This document shows, piece by piece, positions 22,669 through 31,895 of a DNA stretch of 64,000 bases; position 1 is the stretch's first letter, and each line of letters starts with the position of its first letter. Made by a program: the position numbers and the translations under genes. The stretch covers positions 1-64,000 of the forward strand of contig JAREWP010000087.1 of assembly GCA_029001845.1 (NCBI GenBank), written 5' to 3'. The DNA comes from Candidatus Magnetocorallium paracelense. Its GTDB lineage: Bacteria > Nitrospirota > Thermodesulfovibrionia > Thermodesulfovibrionales > Magnetobacteriaceae. A model generated the notes under the pieces. It did no database searches. It had not been told where the DNA came from and worked only from the letters and a program-made list of their open reading frames with translations.

Positions 22669-24861
22669 TCACCTGTTTACTTTTCTGATATTCAACGCCT
22701 CGAGCATTTTATCAATCTCATTGGTCGGAGATTTACAGGCATAGTTCAGGCACACATAGGCAGTGGCTTTCCCATTGACAGGCGCCTGGTATTTTACGAA
22801 ATTCGCTATATCGATTATCATCGGGGTTTCCTCATTTGAAGGGCGAAAGAGTACGACCTTATTTGGAGCGAACTGCCTTCTCAAAGCCCGTATCATCTCT
22901 TTTGTATCCTCCCCTTCCGGATCACCGGTTATGACGACTTCATAAGAGGGGCCGAAACCAAAATCCAGGGCAGTCATAAGAAACGTATGTGCAGAGGCGA
23001 CGCGGTTCACGCTGCCTGAAAAGGCGGAACCGATTCGGGACGCCCTTTTATCGAGATCGTGATCTCCCGTCATCCTCGATAATCTCAGAAGATTCAGCAT
23101 TGCGACGGAATTGCCCGAAGGAACGGCGCTGTCGTATATCTCCTTTTGACGGGTCAGAAGCTTCTCTCCGTCATCTGCGGTAAAATAAAAGCCTCCCTCT
23201 TTGTCATCGTGGAAGTATTTTATGAGATCCCGGTTCAGATCGAGCGCCGTTTTCAGCCAGGCAGTATCAAAGGTCCCCTCATAAAGATTTATAAGACCCC
23301 AAATGAAAAAGGCGTAATCATCAACTGTACCCATAATCTCGGAACTCCCCTCCCTGTGCCTGTGAAGGAGCCTGCCCGAAGAATCTCTCATATCCTTCAG
23401 TATAAAGGCCGCCGCCTTCCCGGCCGCCTCTGTATAGACAGGCTCGTCAAAGGCCTGTCCCGCTCCGGCAAGGGCCGCTATCATAAGTCCGTTCCAGTCC
23501 GTTAATATCTTATCGTCCTTATAGGGATGCACTCTCTTTTCACGAATATCAAAAAGCTTCTTTCTTGCGGACTCGATGATCTCAGCCCTCTCCTTACCTC
23601 CCCTTTCGGCTGCCAAATCCTGTAAGGATTTCTTCAAATGAAGAATATTCGTACCGCTCTTACGACCTGTGGCTTCGTCATGAAAATTACCCTCACTCTC
23701 TATATGATAGAGCCTCACTATCATATCGGCCTCTTTTTCCGTCAGTACCTTCTCTATCTCCTCCTTTGTCCAAACATAAAACTTACCCTCCTCTCCCTCG
23801 CTGTCAGCATCTTCGGCTGAGTAAAAACCGCCTTTTTCATCGGTCATGTCCCTCAGTACATAGGTAAATATCTCTTTTGCAGTCTCTTTGTACTCCTCTT
23901 TCCCAGTTGCCTGAAATGCAGATGTACAGGCCATTGCTATCAACGCCTGATCGTAAAGCATCTTTTCAAAATGGGGAGTCAGCCAATCGGAATCCGTTGA
24001 GTATCGGTGAAATCCGAATCCGATGTGATCGTAAATACCTCCCCTTCTCATGGCCTGCAGAGTACTCTCCACCATCTCAAGGGCCTCTTTATCACCGGTA
24101 TCGTTCCAGTAACCAAGGAGAAAAAGAAGATTATGGGGAGTCGGAAATTTGGGCGCTCTGCCAAAACCTCCCTTTTCTCTGTCAAAACGCTCTTCCAGCT
24201 GATCGTACGCTCTCTTCAATATCGACTTCTCCAACTCACCTCCGGGAGAAGAACCCGATATCTGCTGCAGCGATGTGGTCACCGATTCCGCTGTCTTCAC
24301 TATCTTCTCCCTATCACTCTTCCAGACCCTCTCTATCTCAGGGATAAGCTCCATCATTCCGTATCTTCCGAATCTCCTTTCTTTCGGAATATAGGTGTCC
24401 GAAAAAAACGGCTTCCCCTCCGCCGTCATGATGATGGTCAACGGCCATCCGCAGTTGCCTCTCATCATCTGACATACTGTCATATAGATGTTATCTATGT
24501 CAGGACGCTCCTCCCTGTCCACTTTTATTGACACAAAAACTTCATTCATCAGTTTCGCAACTTCTTCGTCCTCAAATGACTCATGCTCCATCACATGGCA
24601 CCAGTGACATGTGGAATAACCGATAGAAAGAAATATCGGCTTATCCTCTTCTACGGCCTTCTGAAACGCCTCCTCAGACCAGGCATACCAATCTATCGGA
24701 TTGTCAGCATGCTGTAGAAGGTAGGGACTCTTCTCAAATCTCAGCCTGTTGCTTCCCTTATTATTATCCAAACCATATGCCATACTAATTACACCCCCTT
24801 CCGGTATTGTTAATATTAATAAATATAAAAAAATCTTCCCTATTAGTTTGTTTACAGACAT
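22669..24861 (-). CDS. DUF255 (YyaL/SSP411-like) thioredoxin-fold protein with signal peptide
   Basis: The ~730-residue protein has an N-terminal thioredoxin-like domain with [13 protein letters not shown] and [17 protein letters not shown] (CxxC near residue 75), followed by an (alpha/alpha)6-barrel region like that of N-acylglucosamine epimerases: [46 protein letters not shown] and [10 protein letters not shown] hydrophobic N-terminus ([20 protein letters not shown]) suggests export, less usual for the family. ATG 24861 follows GGGGGATAGG and is preferred over GTG 24873. The biochemical role of the family is not settled. Confidence 0.88.
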   Translation of the reverse strand: MSVNKLIGKIFLYLLILTIPEGGVISMAYGLDNNKGSNRLRFEKSPYLLQHADNPIDWYAWSEEAFQKAVEEDKPIFLSIGYSTCHWCHVMEHESFEDEEVAKLMNEVFVSIKVDREERPDIDNIYMTVCQMMRGNCGWPLTIIMTAEGKPFFSDTYIPKERRFGRYGMMELIPEIERVWKSDREKIVKTAESVTTSLQQISGSSPGGELEKSILKRAYDQLEERFDREKGGFGRAPKFPTPHNLLFLLGYWNDTGDKEALEMVESTLQAMRRGGIYDHIGFGFHRYSTDSDWLTPHFEKMLYDQALIAMACTSAFQATGKEEYKETAKEIFTYVLRDMTDEKGGFYSAEDADSEGEEGKFYVWTKEEIEKVLTEKEADMIVRLYHIESEGNFHDEATGRKSGTNILHLKKSLQDLAAERGGKERAEIIESARKKLFDIREKRVHPYKDDKILTDWNGLMIAALAGAGQAFDEPVYTEAAGKAAAFILKDMRDSSGRLLHRHREGSSEIMGTVDDYAFFIWGLINLYEGTFDTAWLKTALDLNRDLIKYFHDDKEGGFYFTADDGEKLLTRQKEIYDSAVPSGNSVAMLNLLRLSRMTGDHDLDKRASRIGSAFSGSVNRVASAHTFLMTALDFGFGPSYEVVITGDPEGEDTKEMIRALRRQFAPNKVVLFRPSNEETPMIIDIANFVKYQAPVNGKATAYVCLNYACKSPTNEIDKMLEALNIRKVNR

Positions 24862-24892
24862 CCTATCCCCCACATCCTTTCTAAAATAATAT

Positions 24893-24997
24893 CAATACCA
24901 TTAACTTAAGGGGTGAAGCACCTTCCGACAGAAGCGGAGCCTTCGAGTTTAGCCGATGAAGGCGGATGGTGCTTTGCTCCTTAAGTTAATGACATTA
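24893..24997 (+). repeat. Family A palindromic element, copy 2 (105 bp)
   Basis: CATTAACTTAAGGGGTGAAG and CTTTGCTCCTTAAGTTAATG form inverted ends. The sequence differs from copy 3 (47669-47773) at only a few bases. GCACC/GGTGC pairs here where copy 1 has GCGCC/GGCGC, a compensatory change. The rest of the 24862-25240 gap shows no gene. Confidence 0.9.
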
Positions 24998-25240
24998 ATA
25001 ATAATATACAAAATATCTGTATCTTCAGTAAACCGACGGAAAAGCTCTTTCGTAAAGCGTCAAAGCAACTGCCCTCTCTACGTTATCCTAATAATATATG
25101 CTATAATTGTTAGGTTTGCTGAACAAATTTTAAACCACAGACTTCACCGGTAACAGAGATTATAAAAACAAAAGAAATCGTTGCAATCTACAGTTAAAGA
25201 TAAATATCACGGCTTTTTTCAAACGATGTAAATATCTGAA

Positions 25241-25807
25241 ATGATTGGTTATAAAACAATTTTTAGTTTCGTTGCAGCTGTTTTTACCCTAATTATGTCT
25301 GTGACCTGCCTCAATGCAGCTGAAATCGAAAAGCCTATTATAGCGTTAAAGGGAAATAATGTAAATATCGACATAAGGCTCACTCTGGATGAGGCCCAGA
25401 TTGGCATGATTAGTGACGGAATTCAGATGGAGCTGATTTTTTATATTAATCTCTTTAAAAAGTGGGATATTTGGCCTGACGAGTTTATTAAGGGAGAGGA
25501 GATTACCAGAATTATCAAAGCGGATACGGTAAAAGGCGAGTTTACTGCAACCTCGCAAAGAGGACTTACTATCATTGAAAAGAGATTTAAATCATTCGAT
25601 TCAATGCTGGTGTGGGCTTTGAATATAAAAGGTCTGACCTTTACAATTGATAATAACGATTCAATGGATTCTGACTCCTACTTTGTCAGAGTAACCGTAG
25701 AATCGCATAAACGAAAGCTGCCCAAAATATTCGGTTATGTCCTCTTTTTTATAAATGACAAGGAATTTAAAATAAAAAAAGAGTCTTCCTATTTTAATGT
25801 CAGGTGA
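25241..25807 (+). CDS. DUF4390 exported protein upstream of ntrY
   Basis: The 188-residue protein has a signal peptide (residues 1-25, ending LNAAEI) and a beta-rich domain with LKGNNVNIDIRLTLDEAQIG, FYINLFKKWDIWPDEF and SYFVRVTVES near the C-terminus. It matches the DUF4390 pattern, which commonly sits directly before NtrY-type sensor kinases. Its stop lies 3 bp before the GTG of the kinase gene. The role is unknown; a periplasmic accessory to the kinase is plausible. Confidence 0.75.
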   Translation: MIGYKTIFSFVAAVFTLIMSVTCLNAAEIEKPIIALKGNNVNIDIRLTLDEAQIGMISDGIQMELIFYINLFKKWDIWPDEFIKGEEITRIIKADTVKGEFTATSQRGLTIIEKRFKSFDSMLVWALNIKGLTFTIDNNDSMDSDSYFVRVTVESHKRKLPKIFGYVLFFINDKEFKIKKESSYFNVR

Positions 25808-25810
25808 TCT

Positions 25811-27865
25811 GTGAAGAAAATCGCTGTTCTCTTGTTTATTCTTCTTTCTGCCGCTATTCTGGCTGCTGCCGTATTTTATAAGTCCTTTGTCACTGAGTTA
25901 CAGGTTGGTGTCGATACAAAAGTGATCGTGCTAACTGTCTTTGCAATCACTATTCCGGCTTTATTTATTCTTGCCTTTTTTGTAACAAAAAATCTGTTGA
26001 ATCTCTATTTGGAAAAAAAGAGGAAGATCGCCGGCTATAAGTTTAAAACGAAGTTGGTAACTATTTTTGTAGGTATCACTATGGCGCCTTCAGCTTTACT
26101 TTTTATTATTGCAGGCGGACTTGTAACCAACTATATAGACAAATGGTTTACCCCTCAGATCAGCAAGCCCCTAAACGAGGCCCTCTATCTTGCTAAACAT
26201 GTGTATGAAGATATACGTAAAGACACTTTGGAAGATGCGCTGTTAATAAGTAAGGGAGTCGATATGTCCGAAAAATATGTTGTTCGTTGGTACACCTCTG
26301 TAGAGCCCGGCATGTCAGAGACCTTTAAAGATGCCTTTAACGGGAAAAAGGGGACTGAAGTCATTACTACCAAAGGCGGAGACATTGTCAGAGCTGTGGT
26401 TCCGGTTATAAATGTCGGGCGTTTTACGGAAGTACTGAGTGTAGAGAGGAATATTCCCATAGATCTCTCAATAAGTACAGAGGAGATACAGAAAGCCTTT
26501 AAAGAGTATATCAGCATAAAGGCTTTTAAGCTGCCTATAAAGGCTAATTATTTGTTTATATTAGGTTTCTTTACCTTACTGATAGTATTTTTGGCGCTTT
26601 GGATCGCATTGAAAATTTCAAAGGGGATTACAGAACCTTTGGAAAGCCTGGCTCAGGCTACTGCTAAAGTGGCTCAGGGAGATCTGAATACTGTTGTAAA
26701 GGCCAGGGGAGAGGATGAAATAGGCATGTTGATAGATTCTTTTAACAAGATGATAGCAAAAATTAAAGACGCCGAGATTTCGCTTCAAAACGCCTATCTG
26801 GAATCGGATGGAAGAAGAATATATGTGGAACATATTATAGACAATATTAATGCAGGCGTTATCTCTTTAGACAGCGAAAACAGAGTGATAACGATTAACG
26901 ACGCCGCGTGCAATATCCTGAATATCCATGCCGAAGATGTGCTGAGCAAAAATTATACCGACCTTATCGGACATATTGCATCCGATGAATTAAGAAAATT
27001 TATCAAAGAGATAAATCTCCATAACTTTCACAGCAAAAAAGATCAGTTAAAGGTCTCTATAAACGGCAGGGATATGGAATTACGAATTTTTATAGTCCGT
27101 CTTGAGGATATTTCCAAAAACGCAGTCGGTTATGTTCAAAGGCAACTGGGGCTCCTTGTCGTTTTCGATGATCTAACAGAACTGATTCAGGCTGAAAAGG
27201 CCCTTACATGGCAGGATGTAGCCAAAAGGATCACTCATGAAATCAAGAATCCCCTTACGCCTATCAAGTTGTCAGCCGAGAGACTTCTTAAAAGGTGGAG
27301 GAATAAGGACGAGAATTTCGATAAAATTATCGAAAAAGCCACAAGCACGATAATCAGAGAAGTCGATGGTTTACAGAGACTTGTCAATGAGTTCTCTCAG
27401 CTGGGGAAAATGCCGGATATCGAAATAAAGCAGGCCGATATCAAAAGCCTGATAAACGATGTTATAGACTTGTACAGGGATTATGAAGGTGTTGCAATTA
27501 CTTTAGACAACTATGATGGCGTTAAAGAGATACCAATGGACCAGGAACAGATTAAACGGGTGTTTATAAATATTATCGATAATGCGATCCAGGCAATGGA
27601 CAAAAATGGTAAAATAGATATAAAAATCAGAGAAGAGGACACTTTAAACAACCTGATAGTAAATATCTCCGACAATGGAAGAGGCATATCCAAGGAGGAT
27701 AAAGAGAAGCTCTTCCAACCTTATTTTTCAAAACGTAAAAACGGTACAGGGCTCGGGCTTGCCATATCCCACAGAATTATAAAAGAACATAAAGGAAGTA
27801 TATCGGTTAGCGATAATAAGCCGAATGGAACTGTATTCAAAATTGCACTTCAACTGAGAGGTTAA
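25811..27865 (+). CDS. ntrY: NtrY-type membrane sensor histidine kinase
   Basis: The 684-residue kinase has an N-terminal membrane region with three helices (about 5-25, 35-58, 75-100), an extracytoplasmic domain (about 105-240), a fourth helix (about 245-270), HAMP (LESLAQATAKVAQGDLNTVV), PAS (about 340-460), the H-box AKRITHEIKNPLTPIKL with His at residue 476, and an ATPase domain with INIIDNAIQAM, NGRGI and GTGLGLAIS. GTG start at 25811, Shine-Dalgarno AGGTGA. The stop is 3 bp before the ntrX ATG, so the pair is one operon. The inducing signal is not evident. Confidence 0.9.
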   Translation: MKKIAVLLFILLSAAILAAAVFYKSFVTELQVGVDTKVIVLTVFAITIPALFILAFFVTKNLLNLYLEKKRKIAGYKFKTKLVTIFVGITMAPSALLFIIAGGLVTNYIDKWFTPQISKPLNEALYLAKHVYEDIRKDTLEDALLISKGVDMSEKYVVRWYTSVEPGMSETFKDAFNGKKGTEVITTKGGDIVRAVVPVINVGRFTEVLSVERNIPIDLSISTEEIQKAFKEYISIKAFKLPIKANYLFILGFFTLLIVFLALWIALKISKGITEPLESLAQATAKVAQGDLNTVVKARGEDEIGMLIDSFNKMIAKIKDAEISLQNAYLESDGRRIYVEHIIDNINAGVISLDSENRVITINDAACNILNIHAEDVLSKNYTDLIGHIASDELRKFIKEINLHNFHSKKDQLKVSINGRDMELRIFIVRLEDISKNAVGYVQRQLGLLVVFDDLTELIQAEKALTWQDVAKRITHEIKNPLTPIKLSAERLLKRWRNKDENFDKIIEKATSTIIREVDGLQRLVNEFSQLGKMPDIEIKQADIKSLINDVIDLYRDYEGVAITLDNYDGVKEIPMDQEQIKRVFINIIDNAIQAMDKNGKIDIKIREEDTLNNLIVNISDNGRGISKEDKEKLFQPYFSKRKNGTGLGLAISHRIIKEHKGSISVSDNKPNGTVFKIALQLRG

Positions 27866-27868
27866 AGA

Positions 27869-29212
27869 ATGAGTGACGCCACAGTTTTAATAGTCGATGA
27901 CGAAAAGGGTATCAGAGAGACGCTGTCCGAGATATTCGAAGACGAGAACTTTAAAGTTCTGTCTACGTCAACAGGTGAAAAGGCGCTGGAAATATTGAGC
28001 AGGCAGACTCCGGACGTTATGTTTCTCGATATATGGTTACCGGGGATAGACGGCATAGAAACCCTGGAAGAGATTGTAAAGATACATCCCCATTTACCTG
28101 TCATTATGATTTCAGGGCACGGTAAAATAGAGCAGGCCGTGAAAGCAACAAAAGCCGGAGCGTATGACTTTTTAGAAAAGCCATTGTCTCTGGAAAGGGT
28201 GCTTCTTACGGCAAAGAGGGCGATAGAGAGAAAAGACCTGGAACTTCAGAATGAGTTATTAAAGAGAGATCTGACAAAAAAATGGCGTATGATAGGCGAC
28301 TCTAAAGCTATTGTAGAGTTAAGAGAGAAAATTTTTATTGCAGCCAAGAGTAATGCCAGGGTGTTGATTATGGGCGAAAGCGGGGTCGGAAAGGAGTTGG
28401 TCTCCAGAAATCTTCACCTTCTAAGCGACAGATCGAATAAACCCTTTGTGGAAGTAAACTGCGCCGCCATACCTCAGGAATTAATTGAGAGTGAGCTTTT
28501 TGGACACGAAAAGGGTTCCTTTACAGGAGCCTTTGAGAAAAAAAAGGGAAAGTTCGAACTTGCCCATGAAGGTACTCTGTTCCTTGATGAGATTGGAGAT
28601 ATGTCCCTTACTACACAAACGAAAGTTTTAAGAGTAATTGAGACTCAGGAGTTTCAAAAGGTAGGAGGCAGCAAAAATATAAAAGTGGACACAAAAATTT
28701 TGGCTGCAACGAATAAAGACCTCAGAGTGGAGGTAAAGGAGGGGACATTCAGAGAGGATTTATTTTTCAGATTGAATGTCATACCCTTCATAGTTCCCCC
28801 TTTAAGAGAGAGAAGAGAAGACATACCTCTGTTAATAGATCACTTTATGGGATTGTTCGCCGCTGAATATGGTAAACCATCGGTACTTATCGAACCCGAT
28901 GCTGTCAGGGTTTTACAGAGCTATGACTGGCCCGGCAATGTGAGGGAGCTGAAAAACACCATGGAGCGTTTGTTTATAATGACTATGTCGGATAAGATAA
29001 CGAGCAAGGATATCTCTCTCACAGAGAACGACACGACCGACTACTTCTCCCTTAGTACATTAAAAGAAGCACGCGATAAATTCGAGAAAGATTTTATTAC
29101 GAAAAAACTCATGGAGTTCAGATGGAATGTCTCAAAAACGGCAGAGGCTCTACAAATAGAAAGAAGTAACCTCCACAGGAAAATTAAGGGATATGCAATA
29201 GAGATTCCATAG
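27869..29212 (+). CDS. ntrX: NtrX-type sigma-54-family response regulator
   Basis: The 447-residue regulator has a receiver domain (phospho-acceptor D54 in MFLDIWLPGIDG), an AAA+ domain (Walker A GESGVGKE near 170, then LFGHEKGSFTGAFEKKKG, LFLDEIGDM) and a C-terminal Fis-type HTH (WNVSKTAEALQIERSNLHRK). The loop that contacts sigma-54 reads GSFTGA instead of GAFTGA; this Ser variant occurs in NtrX-type and other regulators, so activation of sigma-54 is plausible but not certain. It is partnered with the kinase immediately upstream. Candidate sigma-54 promoters lie before flgF and flgN. Confidence 0.92.
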   Translation: MSDATVLIVDDEKGIRETLSEIFEDENFKVLSTSTGEKALEILSRQTPDVMFLDIWLPGIDGIETLEEIVKIHPHLPVIMISGHGKIEQAVKATKAGAYDFLEKPLSLERVLLTAKRAIERKDLELQNELLKRDLTKKWRMIGDSKAIVELREKIFIAAKSNARVLIMGESGVGKELVSRNLHLLSDRSNKPFVEVNCAAIPQELIESELFGHEKGSFTGAFEKKKGKFELAHEGTLFLDEIGDMSLTTQTKVLRVIETQEFQKVGGSKNIKVDTKILAATNKDLRVEVKEGTFREDLFFRLNVIPFIVPPLRERREDIPLLIDHFMGLFAAEYGKPSVLIEPDAVRVLQSYDWPGNVRELKNTMERLFIMTMSDKITSKDISLTENDTTDYFSLSTLKEARDKFEKDFITKKLMEFRWNVSKTAEALQIERSNLHRKIKGYAIEIP

Positions 29213-29258
29213 GGATTGATGATTGTCGATTGAGTATTGACTATTTAAGGAGTTGAAA

Positions 29259-30587
29259 ATGAGTAAAAAGAAGAATAAAGAAACTAAACTTTTCGGACCA
29301 AAGCAGTATTTCATATTGTTCTCCATAATAACGGTTTTTATTGCCTCCTTCCTTGTTTACAGAATTTATTTTGTAAAAAAGCCTGTTGTAACAGGGTTGG
29401 AGGCTTTGGAAAGGCTGCCCATTGTAAAGGATGTAAAGGTTACGGTGGAAAGTAATCTGGCTGTGAAATCGATTGAGATATCCATCGTTCAGGGGAGTGA
29501 GAGCATTTTTATTGTAAAAGACAATCCCGAGCTTTCTCGCAAAAAGTTTGACCTGAAAATAAACCCAAAGAAGCTCGGATTAAAAGACGGAGAGGCTGAT
29601 GTTCATGTAAAAGCAAGTGCAGGATTGTTTTCCGATTGGAACTATTCCTTTAAAACAACGATAGATACCATACCGCCGACGGTTATGGTAATTGACAGCT
29701 CATACCTGGCTCATCAGGGATCGTCGGCTGCTGCTTTAATCCGCTCCCGCGGCGCCGATTCGGTATATTTAAAGATCAATGAAGAGGTATTTCCTGCCGC
29801 AAATACTGTTTCCGGCGATGACACTCTCTATTTTGTATTGTTTCCCATAAGCTTCGACCTGCCTGTGGATTCCCCGATTCATGCAGTTGCCGAAGATTCG
29901 GCGGGCAACATCTCATTTTCAACTGTATCGACAAGACTGAAAAAAAAGGTATTTAAGAGAGATACGATCAAAATATCTGACAACTTTATCTCTTCTAAGA
30001 TAAATCCTCTGCTTGCCTCTGTTGGAGAGACTCTGTCTCCTGTGGAAGCTTTTAAAATGATAAACGAAAAGTGGAGGCGCGATAACGAAAGCAAGATCAA
30101 GGAGATTGCCGAAGTTTTTACGGACAAAATATTATGGAAAGGCAGATTCATTCAGATGAAAAACAGCAAGGTCTTTTCTAATTTCGCTGATATAAGAGAT
30201 TATCTGTATAATGGCGAGATTATCAGTAACAGCAGACATTACGGCTATGATCTCGCTTCCGTTAAAAATGCGAAGATAGAAGCCGCAAACAACGGGAATG
30301 TCGTATTTGCAGGAGATATGGGCATATACGGCAATTTAGTTATGCTTGATCACGGTTTGGGTTTGATGACAATGTATGCTCATCTCGCTTCCATAGATGT
30401 GAGTGAAGGTGACAGCGTAAAAAAGGGGACGACAATCGGTCTTTCCGGTAAGAGCGGGCTGGCCGGAGGAGATCATCTCCACTTCGCCGTACTGCTCCAC
30501 GGTCATTATGTTTCTCCGCTTCCCTGGTGGGACGGGAAATGGATAAAAAAGAGAGTCCTCAATGTTTTACATAATAAATCCGGATAA
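29259..30587 (+). CDS. M23-family membrane-anchored peptidase
   Basis: The 442-residue protein has an N-terminal transmembrane anchor (YFILFSIITVFIASFLVYRI), a long beta-rich extracytoplasmic region and a C-terminal LytM/M23 domain. Zinc-site motifs are RHYGYDL near residue 330 and GDHLHFAVL near 405, with MYAHLASIDV between. It cuts peptidoglycan peptide cross-links, or scaffolds another hydrolase if inactive. ATG 29259 has AAGGAG at proper spacing; a TTG at 29253 is less likely. It follows ntrX by 46 bp and is probably co-transcribed. Confidence 0.9.
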   Translation: MSKKKNKETKLFGPKQYFILFSIITVFIASFLVYRIYFVKKPVVTGLEALERLPIVKDVKVTVESNLAVKSIEISIVQGSESIFIVKDNPELSRKKFDLKINPKKLGLKDGEADVHVKASAGLFSDWNYSFKTTIDTIPPTVMVIDSSYLAHQGSSAAALIRSRGADSVYLKINEEVFPAANTVSGDDTLYFVLFPISFDLPVDSPIHAVAEDSAGNISFSTVSTRLKKKVFKRDTIKISDNFISSKINPLLASVGETLSPVEAFKMINEKWRRDNESKIKEIAEVFTDKILWKGRFIQMKNSKVFSNFADIRDYLYNGEIISNSRHYGYDLASVKNAKIEAANNGNVVFAGDMGIYGNLVMLDHGLGLMTMYAHLASIDVSEGDSVKKGTTIGLSGKSGLAGGDHLHFAVLLHGHYVSPLPWWDGKWIKKRVLNVLHNKSG

Positions 30588-30600
30588 AATGCAAACAAAA

Positions 30601-30748
30601 AGCTGCTGAAAGCAATAAGCTATCAGCCTTCAGCAAAAAAAAGTATTGATCTTATGCCAATAATAAGCTTCAACTTACGGGTGAATGTATTTAGAACCGT
30701 AAGTGTTGCAATTTAAAAGCTGAGGGCTGACAGCTAAATACTTTTTTT
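30601..30748 (-). repeat. Family B palindromic element, copy 2 (inverted)
   Basis: The reverse complement (GTATTTAGCTGTCAGCCCTC, CAACACTTACGGTTC, GCTGAAGGCTGATAGC) aligns with the copy at 31733. It ends 5 bp before the stop of the MDR-family gene. Confidence 0.85.
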
Positions 30749-30752
30749 AGAT

Positions 30753-31727
30753 TCAATACACCACCAAAGGATTAAATTCAATTCTGTTGCCTGCATACAG
30801 CACTTTCATAAAATCCGGCAACTCGCGGAAATTCACGCCCTCCCCGAGCAACACATCCAATTTCTTGTCATCGAGCAGTTTAAAAACCTCTTCAGCGCGT
30901 TGGCTGTAAGTGAATTGATTTCTGTAGTTTTCGGAAATTGTCGATACATTGCTTGAGATGATCCGTTTCCTGTCGTAATGAAACGAGCCGCCCAGGCTGA
31001 CCGTCACCTTTTCAGTTCCGTACCAGCTAAGTTCGATTAAAACGCCTTCAAATCCCAAATTATCAAGAGCAAACTGTAACCCCGATGAAGTTGCCGAAGT
31101 ATGAAAGACATGAGTAAATTCAACCTTTTGTTTTTCATATGGGTAAATGGCGTTCAGCACCCAGCTCAACCCATCTGCCTGCTTCAACCTTTTTTTCTCA
31201 GATTCAAAGACAATCGCTTTTACACCATATTTCTTAAATACTACATAAGCCGTCAAAAGTCCGACAATCCCTCCGCCTACAACAGCGACGCTACTATCGG
31301 AAGATAAACCGGAATCCCATACAGCATTCAAGGCAGTCTCCATATTGGGAAACAATACAGCCCTGTGAGGTGGTAAAGAGAGAGGAATTCTATATGTATG
31401 ATCCACAGGTACAAGTGCATAATCCTGGTGAGGGTGCATAGTAAAGAAATAGCTGTCAGCCTCACCACTTTCCAAGGATTGACCTACAAGAGAGTAGCCA
31501 TATTTAAGAGGAAACCTGAAGGTCCCTCCCATGTACCTGCATGCCATTCGTTCAAAGCAATCTTCAGGTACTCTGCCTGAAGCGACAAGACGTTCAGTCC
31601 CCGGACTAACGCCTGAAAAGAGAGTGCGGATTAAAGAAAATCCATCTATAGGGATAAGTTTGTTTGTCTCTTTTTTTATAATCCCTTCGAAGGGTTTGAC
31701 AAGCCAGTAAGCATTTGGACAGATCAT
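30753..31727 (-). CDS. Medium-chain (zinc-type) alcohol dehydrogenase-like protein
   Basis: The 324-residue protein has the medium-chain dehydrogenase layout: an N-terminal GroES-like part with FSGVSPGTERLVASG, and a Rossmann part with VAVVGGGIVGLLTAYVV near residue 150. Catalytic Cys/His zinc ligands are not conserved in an obvious way. Similar proteins accompany RibD-type reductases in other bacteria, and a RibD-reductase gene lies 170 bp upstream on the same strand. The substrate is unknown. The gene is bracketed by inverted copies of repeat family B. Confidence 0.75.
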   Translation of the reverse strand: MICPNAYWLVKPFEGIIKKETNKLIPIDGFSLIRTLFSGVSPGTERLVASGRVPEDCFERMACRYMGGTFRFPLKYGYSLVGQSLESGEADSYFFTMHPHQDYALVPVDHTYRIPLSLPPHRAVLFPNMETALNAVWDSGLSSDSSVAVVGGGIVGLLTAYVVFKKYGVKAIVFESEKKRLKQADGLSWVLNAIYPYEKQKVEFTHVFHTSATSSGLQFALDNLGFEGVLIELSWYGTEKVTVSLGGSFHYDRKRIISSNVSTISENYRNQFTYSQRAEEVFKLLDDKKLDVLLGEGVNFRELPDFMKVLYAGNRIEFNPLVVY

Positions 31728-31732
31728 TTAAC

Positions 31733-31892
31733 GAAAAAACATTTAGCTCTCAGCAGTCAGCTATCAGCTTTTTAATTACAACACTTTACGGTTCAAAACA
31801 GATTCATCCGTAAGGTGAAGTCTGTTTTTGGTATAATACCAATATTTTCCTCAGCTGAAGGCTGAACGCTGATAGCTTATTGCTGTTTTTTT
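31733..31892 (+). repeat. Family B palindromic element, copy 3
   Basis: It runs from AAAAAACATTTAGC...TCAGCTATCAGC to CTCAGCTGAAGGCTGAACGC and TTATTGCTG, and is about 160 bp. It begins 6 bp beyond the start codon of the MDR-family gene, in opposite orientation to copy 2. Confidence 0.85.
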
Positions 31893-31895
31893 AGT

